Source of the DNA: Oscillospiraceae bacterium
GTDB taxonomy: Bacteria > Bacillota_A > Clostridia > Saccharofermentanales > Saccharofermentanaceae
NCBI GenBank assembly: GCA_902803365.1
Contig: CADCPU010000034.1
Location: forward strand, 1-15,097
Direction of reading: 5' to 3'
Length of the DNA stretch: 15,097 nucleotides
Shown here: positions 1 through 7,191 of the stretch, piece after piece
Layout: every line of letters begins with the position of its first letter
How positions within the stretch are numbered: position 1 is the first letter of the stretch
Notes under the pieces: generated by a model
Database searches by the model: none
Told to the model about the DNA's origin: nothing
The model's input: the letters and a program-made list of their open reading frames with translations, nothing else
Position numbers and translations under genes: made by a program

Positions 1-611
1 CCGTCGATATCGTCATTTACTGTATAGAAAGCGTAGTGATTACGTCTGTCTCTGTACTCTGTTACGTGATAGATCGTATAACCCTCGATCTCTACACGAC
101 CTGTGGAGAAGTTCCTCTGGAAGTTTGTGCAGTCGTCCTGCGCATCCCAAAGACACCACTCAGCCATGGAGAAAAGGGAGAATTCCTTTGTCTCGGAGCT
201 CTCGTTTGTGAGAACTACCTGCTGAACTTCACCGTCATAATCCTGAGGAACAAAGAATGTAACTTCAGCCTTAAGGCCGTTCTTCTTACCTTCGATGACT
301 GTGTAGCCCATACCGTGACGGCACTCATAAGAATCGAGTTCTGTCTTTACAGGGGACCAACCCGGATTCCATACTGTACCGTTATCGTTGATATAGAAAT
401 ATCTGCCGCCCATATCAAGTGGAACGTTGTTGTAACGATATCTCGTGATCCTTCTCAAACGAGCATCCTTATAGAAAGAATATCCGCCTGCCGTGTTGGA
501 TATGAGCGAGAAGAAACCCTGATTTCCGAGGTAGTTGATCCACGGATAAGGTGTTCTCGGTGTGTTGATGACGTATTCCTTGCGTGCGTCGTCAAAATGA
601 CCAAATTTCAT
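1..611 (-). CDS. cbp: Cellobiose phosphorylase (GH94), N-terminal part, cut by window edge
   Basis: The reverse strand encodes a protein starting [20 protein letters not shown] and continuing through [18 protein letters not shown], a [20 protein letters not shown] stretch, a [17 protein letters not shown] stretch and a [10 protein letters not shown] motif. I recognise these as the N-terminal beta-sandwich of clostridial cellobiose phosphorylases. About 203 of an expected roughly 800 residues are present; the catalytic (alpha/alpha)6 barrel lies beyond the left edge. The family carries out phosphorolysis of cellobiose to glucose 1-phosphate and glucose in the cytoplasm, saving ATP compared with hydrolysis. 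The start at 609-611 has a GGAGGC ribosome site (619-624) seven bases upstream. The gene follows the permease genes after a terminator, with no clear promoter of its own, so readthrough expression is possible. Cellodextrin or chitobiose phosphorylase are less likely given the N-terminal sequence. The plus-strand open frame here is a shadow. Confidence 0.93.
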   Translation of the reverse strand, partial: MKFGHFDDARKEYVINTPRTPYPWINYLGNQGFFSLISNTAGGYSFYKDARLRRITRYRYNNVPLDMGGRYFYINDNGTVWNPGWSPVKTELDSYECRHGMGYTVIEGKKNGLKAEVTFFVPQDYDGEVQQVVLTNESSETKEFSLFSMAEWCLWDAQDDCTNFQRNFSTGRVEIEGYTIYHVTEYRDRRNHYAFYTVNDDID

Positions 612-662
612 AAATTCTGCCTCCATAATGATTTATGATTTCGATTTGAAAACTTAATACCG

Positions 663-699
663 AAAAACGGCTGTTCGAAACAAGCGTTCCGAGCAGCCG
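663..699 (-). terminator. Rho-independent terminator after the MalG-type permease gene
   Basis: Arms 668-677 and 690-699 pair over ten positions with one mismatch. On the minus strand the hairpin is followed by a T-run (complement of the A-tract at 663-667). It lies 22 bases past the permease stop and before the cellobiose phosphorylase start, so it probably ends or attenuates the transporter transcript. The orientation fits only minus-strand termination. Confidence 0.8.
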
Positions 700-720
700 C
701 CATTTCTCGATTTAAAAAGA

Positions 721-1641
721 TTACTCTTTTACACCGCCTGCAGCGACACCGGAGATGATGTAACGCTGTAAGAAGCAGTATACAACGATAACCGGAACGA
801 CTGAAACTGAAAGTCCGAAGTTAACGGCACCCATGTCCGTGTAACGGTCACCGTAGAGGGATGATACCATCAAAGGCAATGTTCTGATCTCGTTCTTTAC
901 GAGGATGATGGAAGGTGCGAAGTAGTTGTTCCAAGATCCCAAGAAGGAGAAGATAGCCTGTGTTGAGATAGCCGGCATCATGATCGGCAAGCAGATCCTG
1001 TTGAATGTGAAGAATTCGCCTGCACCGTCGATTCTTGCAGCCTCTACGATCTCGAGTGAGAAGGAAGAGTCAAGGTACTGCTTGATAAAGAATACCGTAG
1101 CAGGTGCTGCAATTGCAGGAAGGATCAATGGCCAGAGTGTTCCGAGGAGGTGCATTGTGTGCATCAATCTGTAGAAACCTGTGATGTTTACGGCTGTAGG
1201 AACCATCATGACACCTACGATAACCGCAAAGAGAGCCTTCTTGCCCTTGAATTCGTAAACCTTGATACCATAAGCGGTCAAAGCGGAGAAGTATACCGAC
1301 AAAGCCGTGGAGCTTATGGAAATAAGGAATGAGTTCTTAAAACCTACCGCAAAACTGAAAGTGGATCTGTCAGTGAGCGTGTGATAGTTCGTGATCGTCT
1401 GACCGAGGTTCTTGAAGTTAGGCCAGAGCTTCAACGAAGATGTGATCGTGTTACTGTCCCATGTAGCATTGGTGATCATGTATACGAAAGGAATGATCGC
1501 CAAGATAGAGAAGAATGCAACTACTACATAAACGAGTGTGGCATAAGCTGCTCTGGCAGCTGTCATACTCTTAAATTTCTCTTCAGGAGCACCGGCAACA
1601 TCGACTAATTTTGCATCATTATTTGCGTTCTTATCAGCCAT
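721..1641 (-). CDS. Carbohydrate ABC transporter permease, MalG type
   Basis: This 306-residue protein is one of the two membrane subunits of a sugar ABC importer. A short polar N-terminus is followed by TM1 at about 35-57 and further hydrophobic segments at about 103-125, 137-155, 168-187 and 260-295. The EAA loop that docks on the ATPase is at about 200-222 (EAARIDGAGEFFTFNRICLP), and the C-terminus QRYIISGVAAGGVKE is typical of MalG-like subunits. The start at 1639-1641 uses a GGGAGG site that lies inside the last codons of the upstream permease; only two bases separate the genes, so translation is probably coupled. The cluster context (sugar-binding lipoprotein upstream, cellobiose phosphorylase downstream) suggests cellobiose or cellodextrins as substrate. 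That is inference; the family assignment is firm. Confidence 0.95.
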   Translation of the reverse strand: MADKNANNDAKLVDVAGAPEEKFKSMTAARAAYATLVYVVVAFFSILAIIPFVYMITNATWDSNTITSSLKLWPNFKNLGQTITNYHTLTDRSTFSFAVGFKNSFLISISSTALSVYFSALTAYGIKVYEFKGKKALFAVIVGVMMVPTAVNITGFYRLMHTMHLLGTLWPLILPAIAAPATVFFIKQYLDSSFSLEIVEAARIDGAGEFFTFNRICLPIMMPAISTQAIFSFLGSWNNYFAPSIILVKNEIRTLPLMVSSLYGDRYTDMGAVNFGLSVSVVPVIVVYCFLQRYIISGVAAGGVKE

Positions 1642-1643
1642 GA

Positions 1644-4154
1644 TTACTTACCTCCCTTTTTCTTAGCCATTTTCTTAGCAGCTGCAGCATCCTTGTCTCT
1701 CATGATGTAGAAGATCAATACAGAAAGGATTGTTGTAACGATGAACAACAGGATAGCTACTGCGGAAGCGATACCTACCATCTTGTTCTGCTGGCTGCCG
1801 AAAGCCTGAGCGTTGATGTACATCAATACCGTACGAGTACCCTCGACCATGGTTCCGTTGAAGTTGATCCTTGCAGCGTTACGGTTGATATTCTGAGGAA
1901 TATCGAACATCTGCAAACCACCGATCATAGACGTTACCATCGTGTAAAGGAGGATAGGTCTCAAGAGAGGCATTGTGATCTTTGTGTATGTCTGGAAGGA
2001 GTTAGCACCGTCGATCTGAGCGGACTCATAGAGAGATTCGCTGATAGCGGAGATACCTGCGATCAATGTGATCATTGTATTGCCGTACCACATCCAGAAG
2101 TTGATGAAACATACGATGAGTCTTGTAGCCCAAGCACTCTCGAAGAAGTTGTAACCCTGTTCCATACCCATTCCGCGGAGAACGATCTGGGAAGCAGAAA
2201 GTGTACCACCGGAGGAGTATGTGAAGATCTTACGGAAGAAGATAGCGATCGTAACAGAAGTGATAACGTTAGGCAAGTACATCATTGCCTTCATGAGGTT
2301 AAGACCCTTAAGCTTGATCTTTCTGTCCGTAAACCATGCGGAGAGCAAGAGAGCGAGACCGATCTGAGGGAGGAAGCCGATAACCCACATTACTGCAGTG
2401 TTAACGAATGTACCTACAACGATGTTGAATCTTGTCTTACTCTTGAAGATCTCTTCGTAGTTGTTAAGACCCGTGATAATGTAGAACTTCTTGGAATCTA
2501 CCTTGGAAAGGATTCCGTCAGGGTTCTTGATCATGTCGTTAGCCTTGTCGATCGTTGTCTCGACCGTTCTCAAAGCCTCCTGGGCCTTCTTTCTTGCAGC
2601 CTTGTTCTCATCGGAAGGATCTGCGTTGTATGCCTTGTCAGCCTCATCAAATGCAGCCTTGGCATCAGGGAGAAGAGCATTCTGCTCTTCGAGGAGAACC
2701 TTACCCTTTTCTACGTTATCAGAACGGCGTGCTTCATCGAGCTTCTTATAAGACTCAAAGCTCAAAGCATCGGTAAGTCCGAGAGCTTCTTTTACCTGAT
2801 AGTACTTATCGTAGTCGATCTCACCGTTATAGTTGATCATACCGTAGATATTGATATTCAAAGCAGCGAACTTCTCAGGAGCCTGTCCTTCAGAACATGC
2901 TTCAACGAAGTTCTTGATGGCAACGATCTGCATTGCTGCCTTTGTGGAAGTCTCGTTAGCAACGTACTTTGTATCGATGTATCTTCTCAAAGCAACGAGC
3001 TTGTTCTCGAGATAGTCATCAGACTCAACGATCTTGTCACCGTCCTTAACGAGCGGAGTGATGTTGATGATGCCTGCACTGTTCAAAGTCTTAAGATCAG
3101 CATAGAGCTGTTCTTCACTGTCGTGGAGGTCCTTCTCACCTGTTGAATATGCTTCGAGGTCAGAGAAGGAACTGAGGGAATTGATCGTCTCTTTCCATAC
3201 GTTCTCGCTCAAGAACTTCTCAAGATTGCTGAGGAAAGGAACAGGGATCTTGGATTCGATCTTCTCTTCAGCACCCTCTTCAGCGAAGTTGATGTTTGTC
3301 TTGTCGAGTGTATAACATACGTAATAGAAAGAAGGATCAGATATTGAGATCTCACCATTCTTAACAGCCTGGAAGTAAGAATCTACTGTGTAGTCCTTAT
3401 CGAGTGCTGTTGAGAGATAGTCAGAAAGATATTCAAGTAAAGCAGTCTGAGCTACATTGTACTCAGCTGAACCGAATTCATCTACGAATGTTACGAATGC
3501 TTCATCCTGGATGAAAGATTCTTCCGTTACTGCATCTTCTGTCTCAGTAGCGGACTCTTCTTCACCTGCAGATGTATTGACGATACCGTCAAGTCTTGAG
3601 TATACAGAGGAGACTGTGCTTCTGTTCATGATAGTCTCGTTCTTGTAACCCTTGTACCATTCTACAAGTTCTTTGTAGTAATCACCGATAACAGGAGACA
3701 TATCCTGCTTATCGAATGCTTCTTTTACTGCATTAGCAGCTTCAACGGAATACTTTTCTTCACCGTCATCTGAGTTTGCGTAAGAAACGATAGCGTTTAC
3801 GCCGTCCTCATTAAGCGGGTCAAAAGAGTCTGCACTCTTCTGGAACTTATCGAAGTATTCTCTGAGACGCTTATAAGAAACGGAATCGATTCCGGTTCTC
3901 TCGTCAAAGTTTTCTGTGTAGAGGTTGGACAAATTAAGATATCTGTCGTAGAAAACCTCTTTGTGTTCAAAGCCCCAAAAACTTGCCGTACTGGACTTCA
4001 TGTTACCCGCACTGTAGAAGAACGTTGTCATCAACGGATAAAAGCTGAAAATCAAGTAAGCAATGATAAATGGAGCAACAAAGATATAACCCCATTTGGT
4101 ATAGCTCATACCTTTGTTACGGCGACTGGTGCTCTTTGCTGTGCCTCTTGCCAT
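1644..4154 (-). CDS. Enlarged MalF-type sugar ABC permease with ~510-residue extracytoplasmic insertion
   Basis: The C-terminal 275 residues form an ordinary MalF-type permease: a GLNNYEEIF motif at about 562, several membrane helices, and an EAA loop at about 710-730 (ESAQIDGANSFQTYTKITMP). TM1 is at about 22-46 (WGYIFVAPFIIAYLIFSFYP). Typical family members have about 300 residues and join TM1 to the GLxNY motif through a short loop. Here about 510 residues are inserted, predicted outside the membrane. The insertion is polar, acidic and mostly helical-looking, with an Ala/Glu/Lys-rich coiled-coil-like stretch at about 470-545. E. coli MalF also has a large loop, P2, but it lies between TM3 and TM4. 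I start at the ATG at 4152-4154, eight to ten bases after a GGAGAG site; the in-frame GTG at 4161-4163 is too close to that site. The lysine-rich C-terminus is cytoplasmic. Confidence 0.92.
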   Translation of the reverse strand: MARGTAKSTSRRNKGMSYTKWGYIFVAPFIIAYLIFSFYPLMTTFFYSAGNMKSSTASFWGFEHKEVFYDRYLNLSNLYTENFDERTGIDSVSYKRLREYFDKFQKSADSFDPLNEDGVNAIVSYANSDDGEEKYSVEAANAVKEAFDKQDMSPVIGDYYKELVEWYKGYKNETIMNRSTVSSVYSRLDGIVNTSAGEEESATETEDAVTEESFIQDEAFVTFVDEFGSAEYNVAQTALLEYLSDYLSTALDKDYTVDSYFQAVKNGEISISDPSFYYVCYTLDKTNINFAEEGAEEKIESKIPVPFLSNLEKFLSENVWKETINSLSSFSDLEAYSTGEKDLHDSEEQLYADLKTLNSAGIINITPLVKDGDKIVESDDYLENKLVALRRYIDTKYVANETSTKAAMQIVAIKNFVEACSEGQAPEKFAALNINIYGMINYNGEIDYDKYYQVKEALGLTDALSFESYKKLDEARRSDNVEKGKVLLEEQNALLPDAKAAFDEADKAYNADPSDENKAARKKAQEALRTVETTIDKANDMIKNPDGILSKVDSKKFYIITGLNNYEEIFKSKTRFNIVVGTFVNTAVMWVIGFLPQIGLALLLSAWFTDRKIKLKGLNLMKAMMYLPNVITSVTIAIFFRKIFTYSSGGTLSASQIVLRGMGMEQGYNFFESAWATRLIVCFINFWMWYGNTMITLIAGISAISESLYESAQIDGANSFQTYTKITMPLLRPILLYTMVTSMIGGLQMFDIPQNINRNAARINFNGTMVEGTRTVLMYINAQAFGSQQNKMVGIASAVAILLFIVTTILSVLIFYIMRDKDAAAAKKMAKKKGGK

Positions 4155-4212
4155 CTTCGTCACTCTCCATAATTATTTTTGCCCAAATAATCTGTTGAAA
4201 TAAATAAGGAAA

Positions 4213-4241
4213 TGCGGGGCAGGGTGTTGCCCTGCCCCGCA
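4213..4241 (-). terminator. Strong hairpin between binding-protein and permease genes (attenuator or partial terminator)
   Basis: Perfect 12-base arms (4213-4224, TGCGGGGCAGGG, and 4230-4241) enclose a 5-base loop. On the minus strand the tract after the hairpin is TTTCCTTATTTATTTC, U-rich but interrupted. It sits 39 bases past the binding-protein stop and about 60 bases before the permease start. Such hairpins commonly let the binding protein be made in excess of the membrane subunits by protecting the upstream mRNA or ending most transcripts. The role is inferred; the structure is plain. Confidence 0.8.
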
Positions 4242-4280
4242 CTGAATACCTTAGTTAAGTTGTAGGAACAATCTTAAAGA

Positions 4281-5711
4281 TTAATCCAAGATACCTGCAT
4301 CCTTAACAGCTGCCTCAAATGCAGCCTTAGCGTCAGCGATTGTATCAACTTCGCCGGAAACGTATGTTCCAACAGCAGCTGTGAACTGATCGTTGATAGC
4401 ACCGTCGTTAACACCGATCATGGAGTTATCGATTGTGTTAGCTGTGTCGAGGAGGATTGCGAAAGGATTCTGTCCGCCGAGCCAATCAAGACCGAAGGAA
4501 GCATCGTTAGCGATCTCTGTCATTACAGGTACGGAGTTAACGAACTCACCGTTGTTAGCCATCTTCTTGAGGTTGTCAGAGTTTACACAAACATCCATGA
4601 GGATCTGACCAGCATCTGCCTTCATGTCACATGTGCCGGAAGCCATGATCCATGTGCCGCCCCAGTACCAGGAGCTAGGTGAGTTAACCATCTTCCACTG
4701 ACCATATGTAGGGTTTGTCTCATCAGCCATAGCCAAGGAGTACTGACCGAGCCACATTGGACCCCAGTAAGAAAGAACGGAACCATTCTTTACGTTGTTT
4801 GTCCAGTTGTCTGTCCACTGTGTTGTCTTGAATGTAAGATCCTCATCATAGAGTGTCTTAGCCATATCAAAGTAACCTTCGAGAGCAGGGTCGATGTTGA
4901 GAGCGCCGTCAACGATCCAACCGGATGTACGTCTGTTGAGGTAGGACTGCCATACATCGTCATAACCGGAGATAGCCTTTACCTTACCACCGGACTTCTC
5001 GTTAACATCCTTAGCTGTCTGGAGGAAGTTATCCCATGTGGAGAAGAAAGGAGCTACTTCTTCAGGTGTATCAACACCGAGGTACTCCTTAGCGAGTACT
5101 GTGTTGTAGTAGATACCGCATGGGCAAGCCTGCCAAGCGAGACCCTTGATTACCTTCTCATCATCAGCTGCGAACTGAAGTGTGTAGAGGTACATATCGC
5201 CGAGGTCTGCGTAATCAACGCCGAGGCTGTTGATAGCGAGAGAGTTGTCGGACTTAAGATAGTGCTGAGCCCAAGAAGCATCTGTAGCATACATATCAGG
5301 AGCTTCGTTACCGGAAGAAATAGCCTGATCAAGAGCTGTTCTGTAAGCGTCCTGGTTACCACCACCAACTTCCTGGAATTCGAAAGCTACGTTAGAGTAC
5401 TGCTCAACGTGCTCCTTAACCTCTGTGTTCCATGACCAAACGAGGATAGGATCTGTTCCCTCGTTAGATACTTCCTGAGCACCGAGATCTGTGAAACCAG
5501 CAAGACCGCTGGATGCAACAGGAGCCTCTGTCTCTGCAGGAGCCTCTGTCTCGTCTCCGCCTTCTGTTTCAGCAGGAGCTGCTGTTGTTTCAGCAGGAGC
5601 TGCTGTTGTTTCAGCAGCTGTTGTCTCGTTTGTCTTGTCATCAGAACAAGCAACTGCGCCAAGAACCATTGCCAAGGAGATACCCATAGCAAGAATCTTT
5701 TTCATCTTCAT
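4281..5711 (-). CDS. Extracellular sugar-binding lipoprotein, probably cellodextrin-specific
   Basis: This 476-residue protein is the substrate-binding subunit of the importer encoded just downstream. The signal peptide ends at a lipobox-like AVAC with Cys22. A low-complexity Thr/Ala/Glu/Pro linker (about 27-65) tethers the binding domain, which starts near ILVWSWNTEVKEHVEQYSN and has the two-lobed family 1 solute-binding layout. Many tryptophans and tyrosines (WGPMWLGQY, SSWYWGGTWIM) are consistent with stacking against sugar rings. I start at the ATG at 5709-5711, eight bases after a GAGGAGGC site (5720-5727); the in-frame ATG at 5727-5729 overlaps that site and adds six residues with no good site of its own. 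The linkage with cellobiose phosphorylase and two permeases suggests beta-glucan oligosaccharides; this is inferred. No ATPase gene is nearby. Confidence 0.93.
   Translation of the reverse strand: MKMKKILAMGISLAMVLGAVACSDDKTNETTAAETTAAPAETTAAPAETEGGDETEAPAETEAPVASSGLAGFTDLGAQEVSNEGTDPILVWSWNTEVKEHVEQYSNVAFEFQEVGGGNQDAYRTALDQAISSGNEAPDMYATDASWAQHYLKSDNSLAINSLGVDYADLGDMYLYTLQFAADDEKVIKGLAWQACPCGIYYNTVLAKEYLGVDTPEEVAPFFSTWDNFLQTAKDVNEKSGGKVKAISGYDDVWQSYLNRRTSGWIVDGALNIDPALEGYFDMAKTLYDEDLTFKTTQWTDNWTNNVKNGSVLSYWGPMWLGQYSLAMADETNPTYGQWKMVNSPSSWYWGGTWIMASGTCDMKADAGQILMDVCVNSDNLKKMANNGEFVNSVPVMTEIANDASFGLDWLGGQNPFAILLDTANTIDNSMIGVNDGAINDQFTAAVGTYVSGEVDTIADAKAAFEAAVKDAGILD
5520..5611 (-). repeat. In-frame tandem repeats coding the lipoprotein linker
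   Basis: Two exact 21-base copies lie at 5570-5590 and 5591-5611, followed by a partial copy. A separate 18-base unit occurs at 5520-5537 and again, over 15 bases, at 5538-5552. They encode the TTAAPAE- and ETEAPA-type linker after the lipid-anchored cysteine. All units keep the frame, so slippage would change tether length without breaking the protein. Confidence 0.85.
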
Positions 5712-5820
5712 TTTTGTTTGCCTCCTCATAAAATTTAAGGTTTTATTTTTGCCCTAATTGGGACCATCTTTGCTTACGCTATGGCTATTTGCATAACGTG
5801 ACCCGTCTGCCTGCGCATTT

Positions 5821-5834
5821 ATTTGTGCACAAAT
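5821..5834. promoter_or_regulatory. 14-base perfect palindrome, possible operator
   Basis: The sequence ATTTGTGCACAAAT is its own reverse complement. It lies 110 bases upstream of the binding-protein start, where a transcriptional regulator could bind. I cannot assign it to a regulator family, and one such palindrome per window is not improbable by chance. Confidence 0.35.
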
Positions 5835-5922
5835 CACGAGTTCTTACACGTGAAGTTTACAACAATTGCCCTCAAGTTGCAACAAGTTTTTGTGCGATTA
5901 GTATGTCTCAAAACATTTCGCT

Positions 5923-5947
5923 TTGTAAAATTCATACAAATTTACAA
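5923..5947. promoter_or_regulatory. TTGTAAA-N11-TTTACAA inverted repeat, possible operator
   Basis: Seven-base arms at 5923-5929 and 5941-5947 face each other across 11 bases. A third TTTACAA is at 5856-5862. The spacing would fit a dimeric DNA-binding protein contacting successive major grooves. No regulator is encoded in the window, so this stays a candidate. Confidence 0.3.
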
Positions 5948-6046
5948 GAATTCTCGAATTGCCCCACTTTTGCCCTTTTTTCGAAATCCGTTGATTTTTG
6001 CGCATTTTCGCCCTTTATTGCGATTTTTCAATTTGAATTTTCGCGA

Positions 6047-6063
6047 TTTAGAATCATTCTAAA
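6047..6063. promoter_or_regulatory. PerR/Fur-family-like 7-1-7 box
   Basis: TTTAGAATCATTCTAAA is a perfect palindrome with 8-base arms around one central base. The inner 15 bases, TTAGAATCATTCTAA, fit the TTANAATNATTNTAA pattern known for PerR sites and resemble the Fur-family 7-1-7 layout. It lies between the unknown lipoprotein's stop and the sugar-binding lipoprotein, about 340 bases before the latter. No oxidative stress or metal gene is adjacent in the window, so the target is unclear. Confidence 0.4.
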
Positions 6064-6139
6064 ATAGCAAAATATGTACAATTGCCACAACGAAACGTTT
6101 TTCTTATTGTTGAATCTGCCGTCAGTCGTTCACAAATCG

Positions 6140-7105
6140 TTAATTTTTTGTCGTCTGATAGAGAGATACACCGAATCGATTGAGAAGAACATCCGCCTCT
6201 TCCTTTTCGATATGCTCCCTGCTTATCTGACCGCCCGAGAGCATCCAGATCAGGTACTCGTCATCATTGTCAGGTACGAGCACGAACTGTGCGTCAGGCG
6301 CGATCTCGACTTCACCGAACTTCGATCTAAGCAGTTCATTGAAGGCATTTACATCTGTTGTCACATCGGAATTAACGACCTTTGATGCCGTGAACATATC
6401 AAACATCATCATCTCGGCCTTGTGTTCCTGATACTCTCCAAAGTCGACAGTATATTCCATCTTAACGACAAGGAGCCTGTCGTTTGTCTTATAGTCATAA
6501 TCAACTGTTACAGAACCTGTCTGCAGTACTTCTTCTGTCAATTCGAATTCAGCCTTTGCCTCTTCACATGCTCTGTTATAGAATCCCTCGGCCTCCATAT
6601 AGAAACCGTTGAGCAGGAGATTGATCGCGCTTGCAGGTACTTCGTTATTATCCATATTGACGAGGAGCCTCTTGCCCTCGAAAACAACATACGGCTCATC
6701 TTCATTCATTCCGTATGATTCCTTGAATTCCTCTTCCTCTACTGCAAAGCCTTCGATTATCACATTCTCCGTAAGTTCGGAGAAATCAACGCGGGTGGTC
6801 GGCTGAGGTGTAGGTGTAGGAGTTGCCGTAGGCTCAGGTGTAGCAGTCGGCTCAGGTGTGGCCGTAGGTTCCGGCGTTGCCGTAGGCTCGAGCGTCGGCT
6901 CAGGTAACGTTGTCTCTGACACAGTAGCCTCTGTCTCTTCAACCGCTTCAGTCTCGTCAACCGTCTCCTCGACCGTTGTCTCTCCCGTTGCGGCTTCCTT
7001 GATCTTAACAAGGTCTTCCTGAAGCTTACCCGATGAACAGGATGCGAGCAGGAGTGCTGCGGCTACCGATGTGATGATAATCCTCTTTGCAGTGGAACTC
7101 TTCAT
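6140..7105 (-). CDS. Lipoprotein of unknown function with TPEPTA-repeat linker
   Basis: This 321-residue protein has a clear lipoprotein signal (KRIIITSVAAALLLASC, Cys23). An acidic Thr/Glu-rich and then TPEPTA-repeated linker spans about 35-105, followed by a soluble domain of about 215 residues. That domain has alternating strands and helices (VTVDYDYKTNDRLLVVKMEY, then FDMFTASKVVNSDV and FNELLRSKF). The later part faintly recalls the RsiV/DUF3298-type domain, in which a lipid- or membrane-anchored sensor folds outside the cell, but I would not assign function on that. The start has a GGAGG site eight bases upstream. It follows the terminator at 7138-7170, so it is either expressed from its own unseen promoter or by readthrough of the adaptor operon. 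It is anchored to the outer face of the membrane. Confidence 0.85.
   Translation of the reverse strand: MKSSTAKRIIITSVAAALLLASCSSGKLQEDLVKIKEAATGETTVEETVDETEAVEETEATVSETTLPEPTLEPTATPEPTATPEPTATPEPTATPTPTPQPTTRVDFSELTENVIIEGFAVEEEEFKESYGMNEDEPYVVFEGKRLLVNMDNNEVPASAINLLLNGFYMEAEGFYNRACEEAKAEFELTEEVLQTGSVTVDYDYKTNDRLLVVKMEYTVDFGEYQEHKAEMMMFDMFTASKVVNSDVTTDVNAFNELLRSKFGEVEIAPDAQFVLVPDNDDEYLIWMLSGGQISREHIEKEEADVLLNRFGVSLYQTTKN
6822..6893 (-). repeat. Four 18-base units coding TPEPTA-type linker repeats
   Basis: Degenerate 18-base units at 6822-6839, 6840-6857, 6858-6875 and 6876-6893 encode the six-residue period of the lipoprotein linker. Units differ mainly at synonymous positions, which suggests the amino acid repeat is maintained by selection rather than being a recent duplication. 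Confidence 0.8.
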
Positions 7106-7134
7106 AATTGTTACCTCCGATCTTCAGGCATAAT

Positions 7135-7170
7135 AAAAGCGAGAAGTACATATTGATTATACTTCCCGCT
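7135..7170 (-). terminator. Rho-independent terminator after the MacB-like gene
   Basis: Arms at 7138-7148 and 7160-7170 pair over eleven positions on the minus strand with one G-U pair, around an 11-base loop. A TTTTATTAT tract follows. It lies 21 bases past the stop of the MacB-like gene and marks the end of the five-gene operon, separating it from the lipoprotein downstream. Confidence 0.8.
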
Positions 7171-7191
7171 TGTTTATGTGATATTTCATTA

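Larger units (their letters stand above)
5749..5975 (-). repeat. Repeated GGGCAA motif in the operon leader
   Basis: On the minus strand the hexamer GGGCAA occurs at 5749-5754, 5866-5871, 5959-5964 and 5970-5975, with a GGGCGA variant around 6009-6013. A further copy lies at 4179-4184 before the large permease. The copies at 4173-4184 and 5743-5754 share the 12-mer GGGCAAAAATAA. A hexamer is expected far less than once per strand in 428 bases. The role is unknown; a regulator site or chance in a T-rich region are both possible. Confidence 0.4.
5712..6139. other. 428-base AT-rich regulatory intergenic region upstream of the sugar-binding lipoprotein
   Basis: No supported gene lies here. Plus-strand open frames begin at TTG or ATG codons without ribosome sites. 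The stretch should contain the promoter for the binding-protein operon. The best -35/-10 pair I could find on the minus strand (TTGCAA, 17 bases, TAAACT, around 5854-5882) matches only four of six bases in each box, so I do not call a promoter. The region is rich in T-tracts and holds several palindromes and a repeated hexamer, listed separately. An unrecognised small RNA or long leader cannot be excluded. Confidence 0.6.

Noticed and set aside
36..638. 200-residue plus-strand open frame
   Set aside because: It lies opposite the cellobiose phosphorylase gene, whose minus-strand product is clearly recognisable and has a good ribosome site; the plus frame has neither.
5712..5729. Upstream ATG of the sugar-binding lipoprotein
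   Set aside because: The ATG overlaps the GAGGAGGC ribosome site that serves the start at 5711.
5789..6067. Plus-strand open frames of 92 and 79 residues in the intergenic region
   Set aside because: They begin at TTG codons with no ribosome site, overlap each other in two frames and reflect T-rich sequence.
6089..6101. GAAACGTTTT-like catabolite-response (cre) or LacI-type site
   Set aside because: Only the central AAACGTTT is symmetrical and the outer bases do not fit the cre pattern; it is also nearly 380 bases from the nearest downstream start.
6074..6385. 103-residue plus-strand open frame downstream of the PerR-like box
   Set aside because: It would be an attractive target for the box, but it has no ribosome site and mostly overlaps the lipoprotein gene in antisense.
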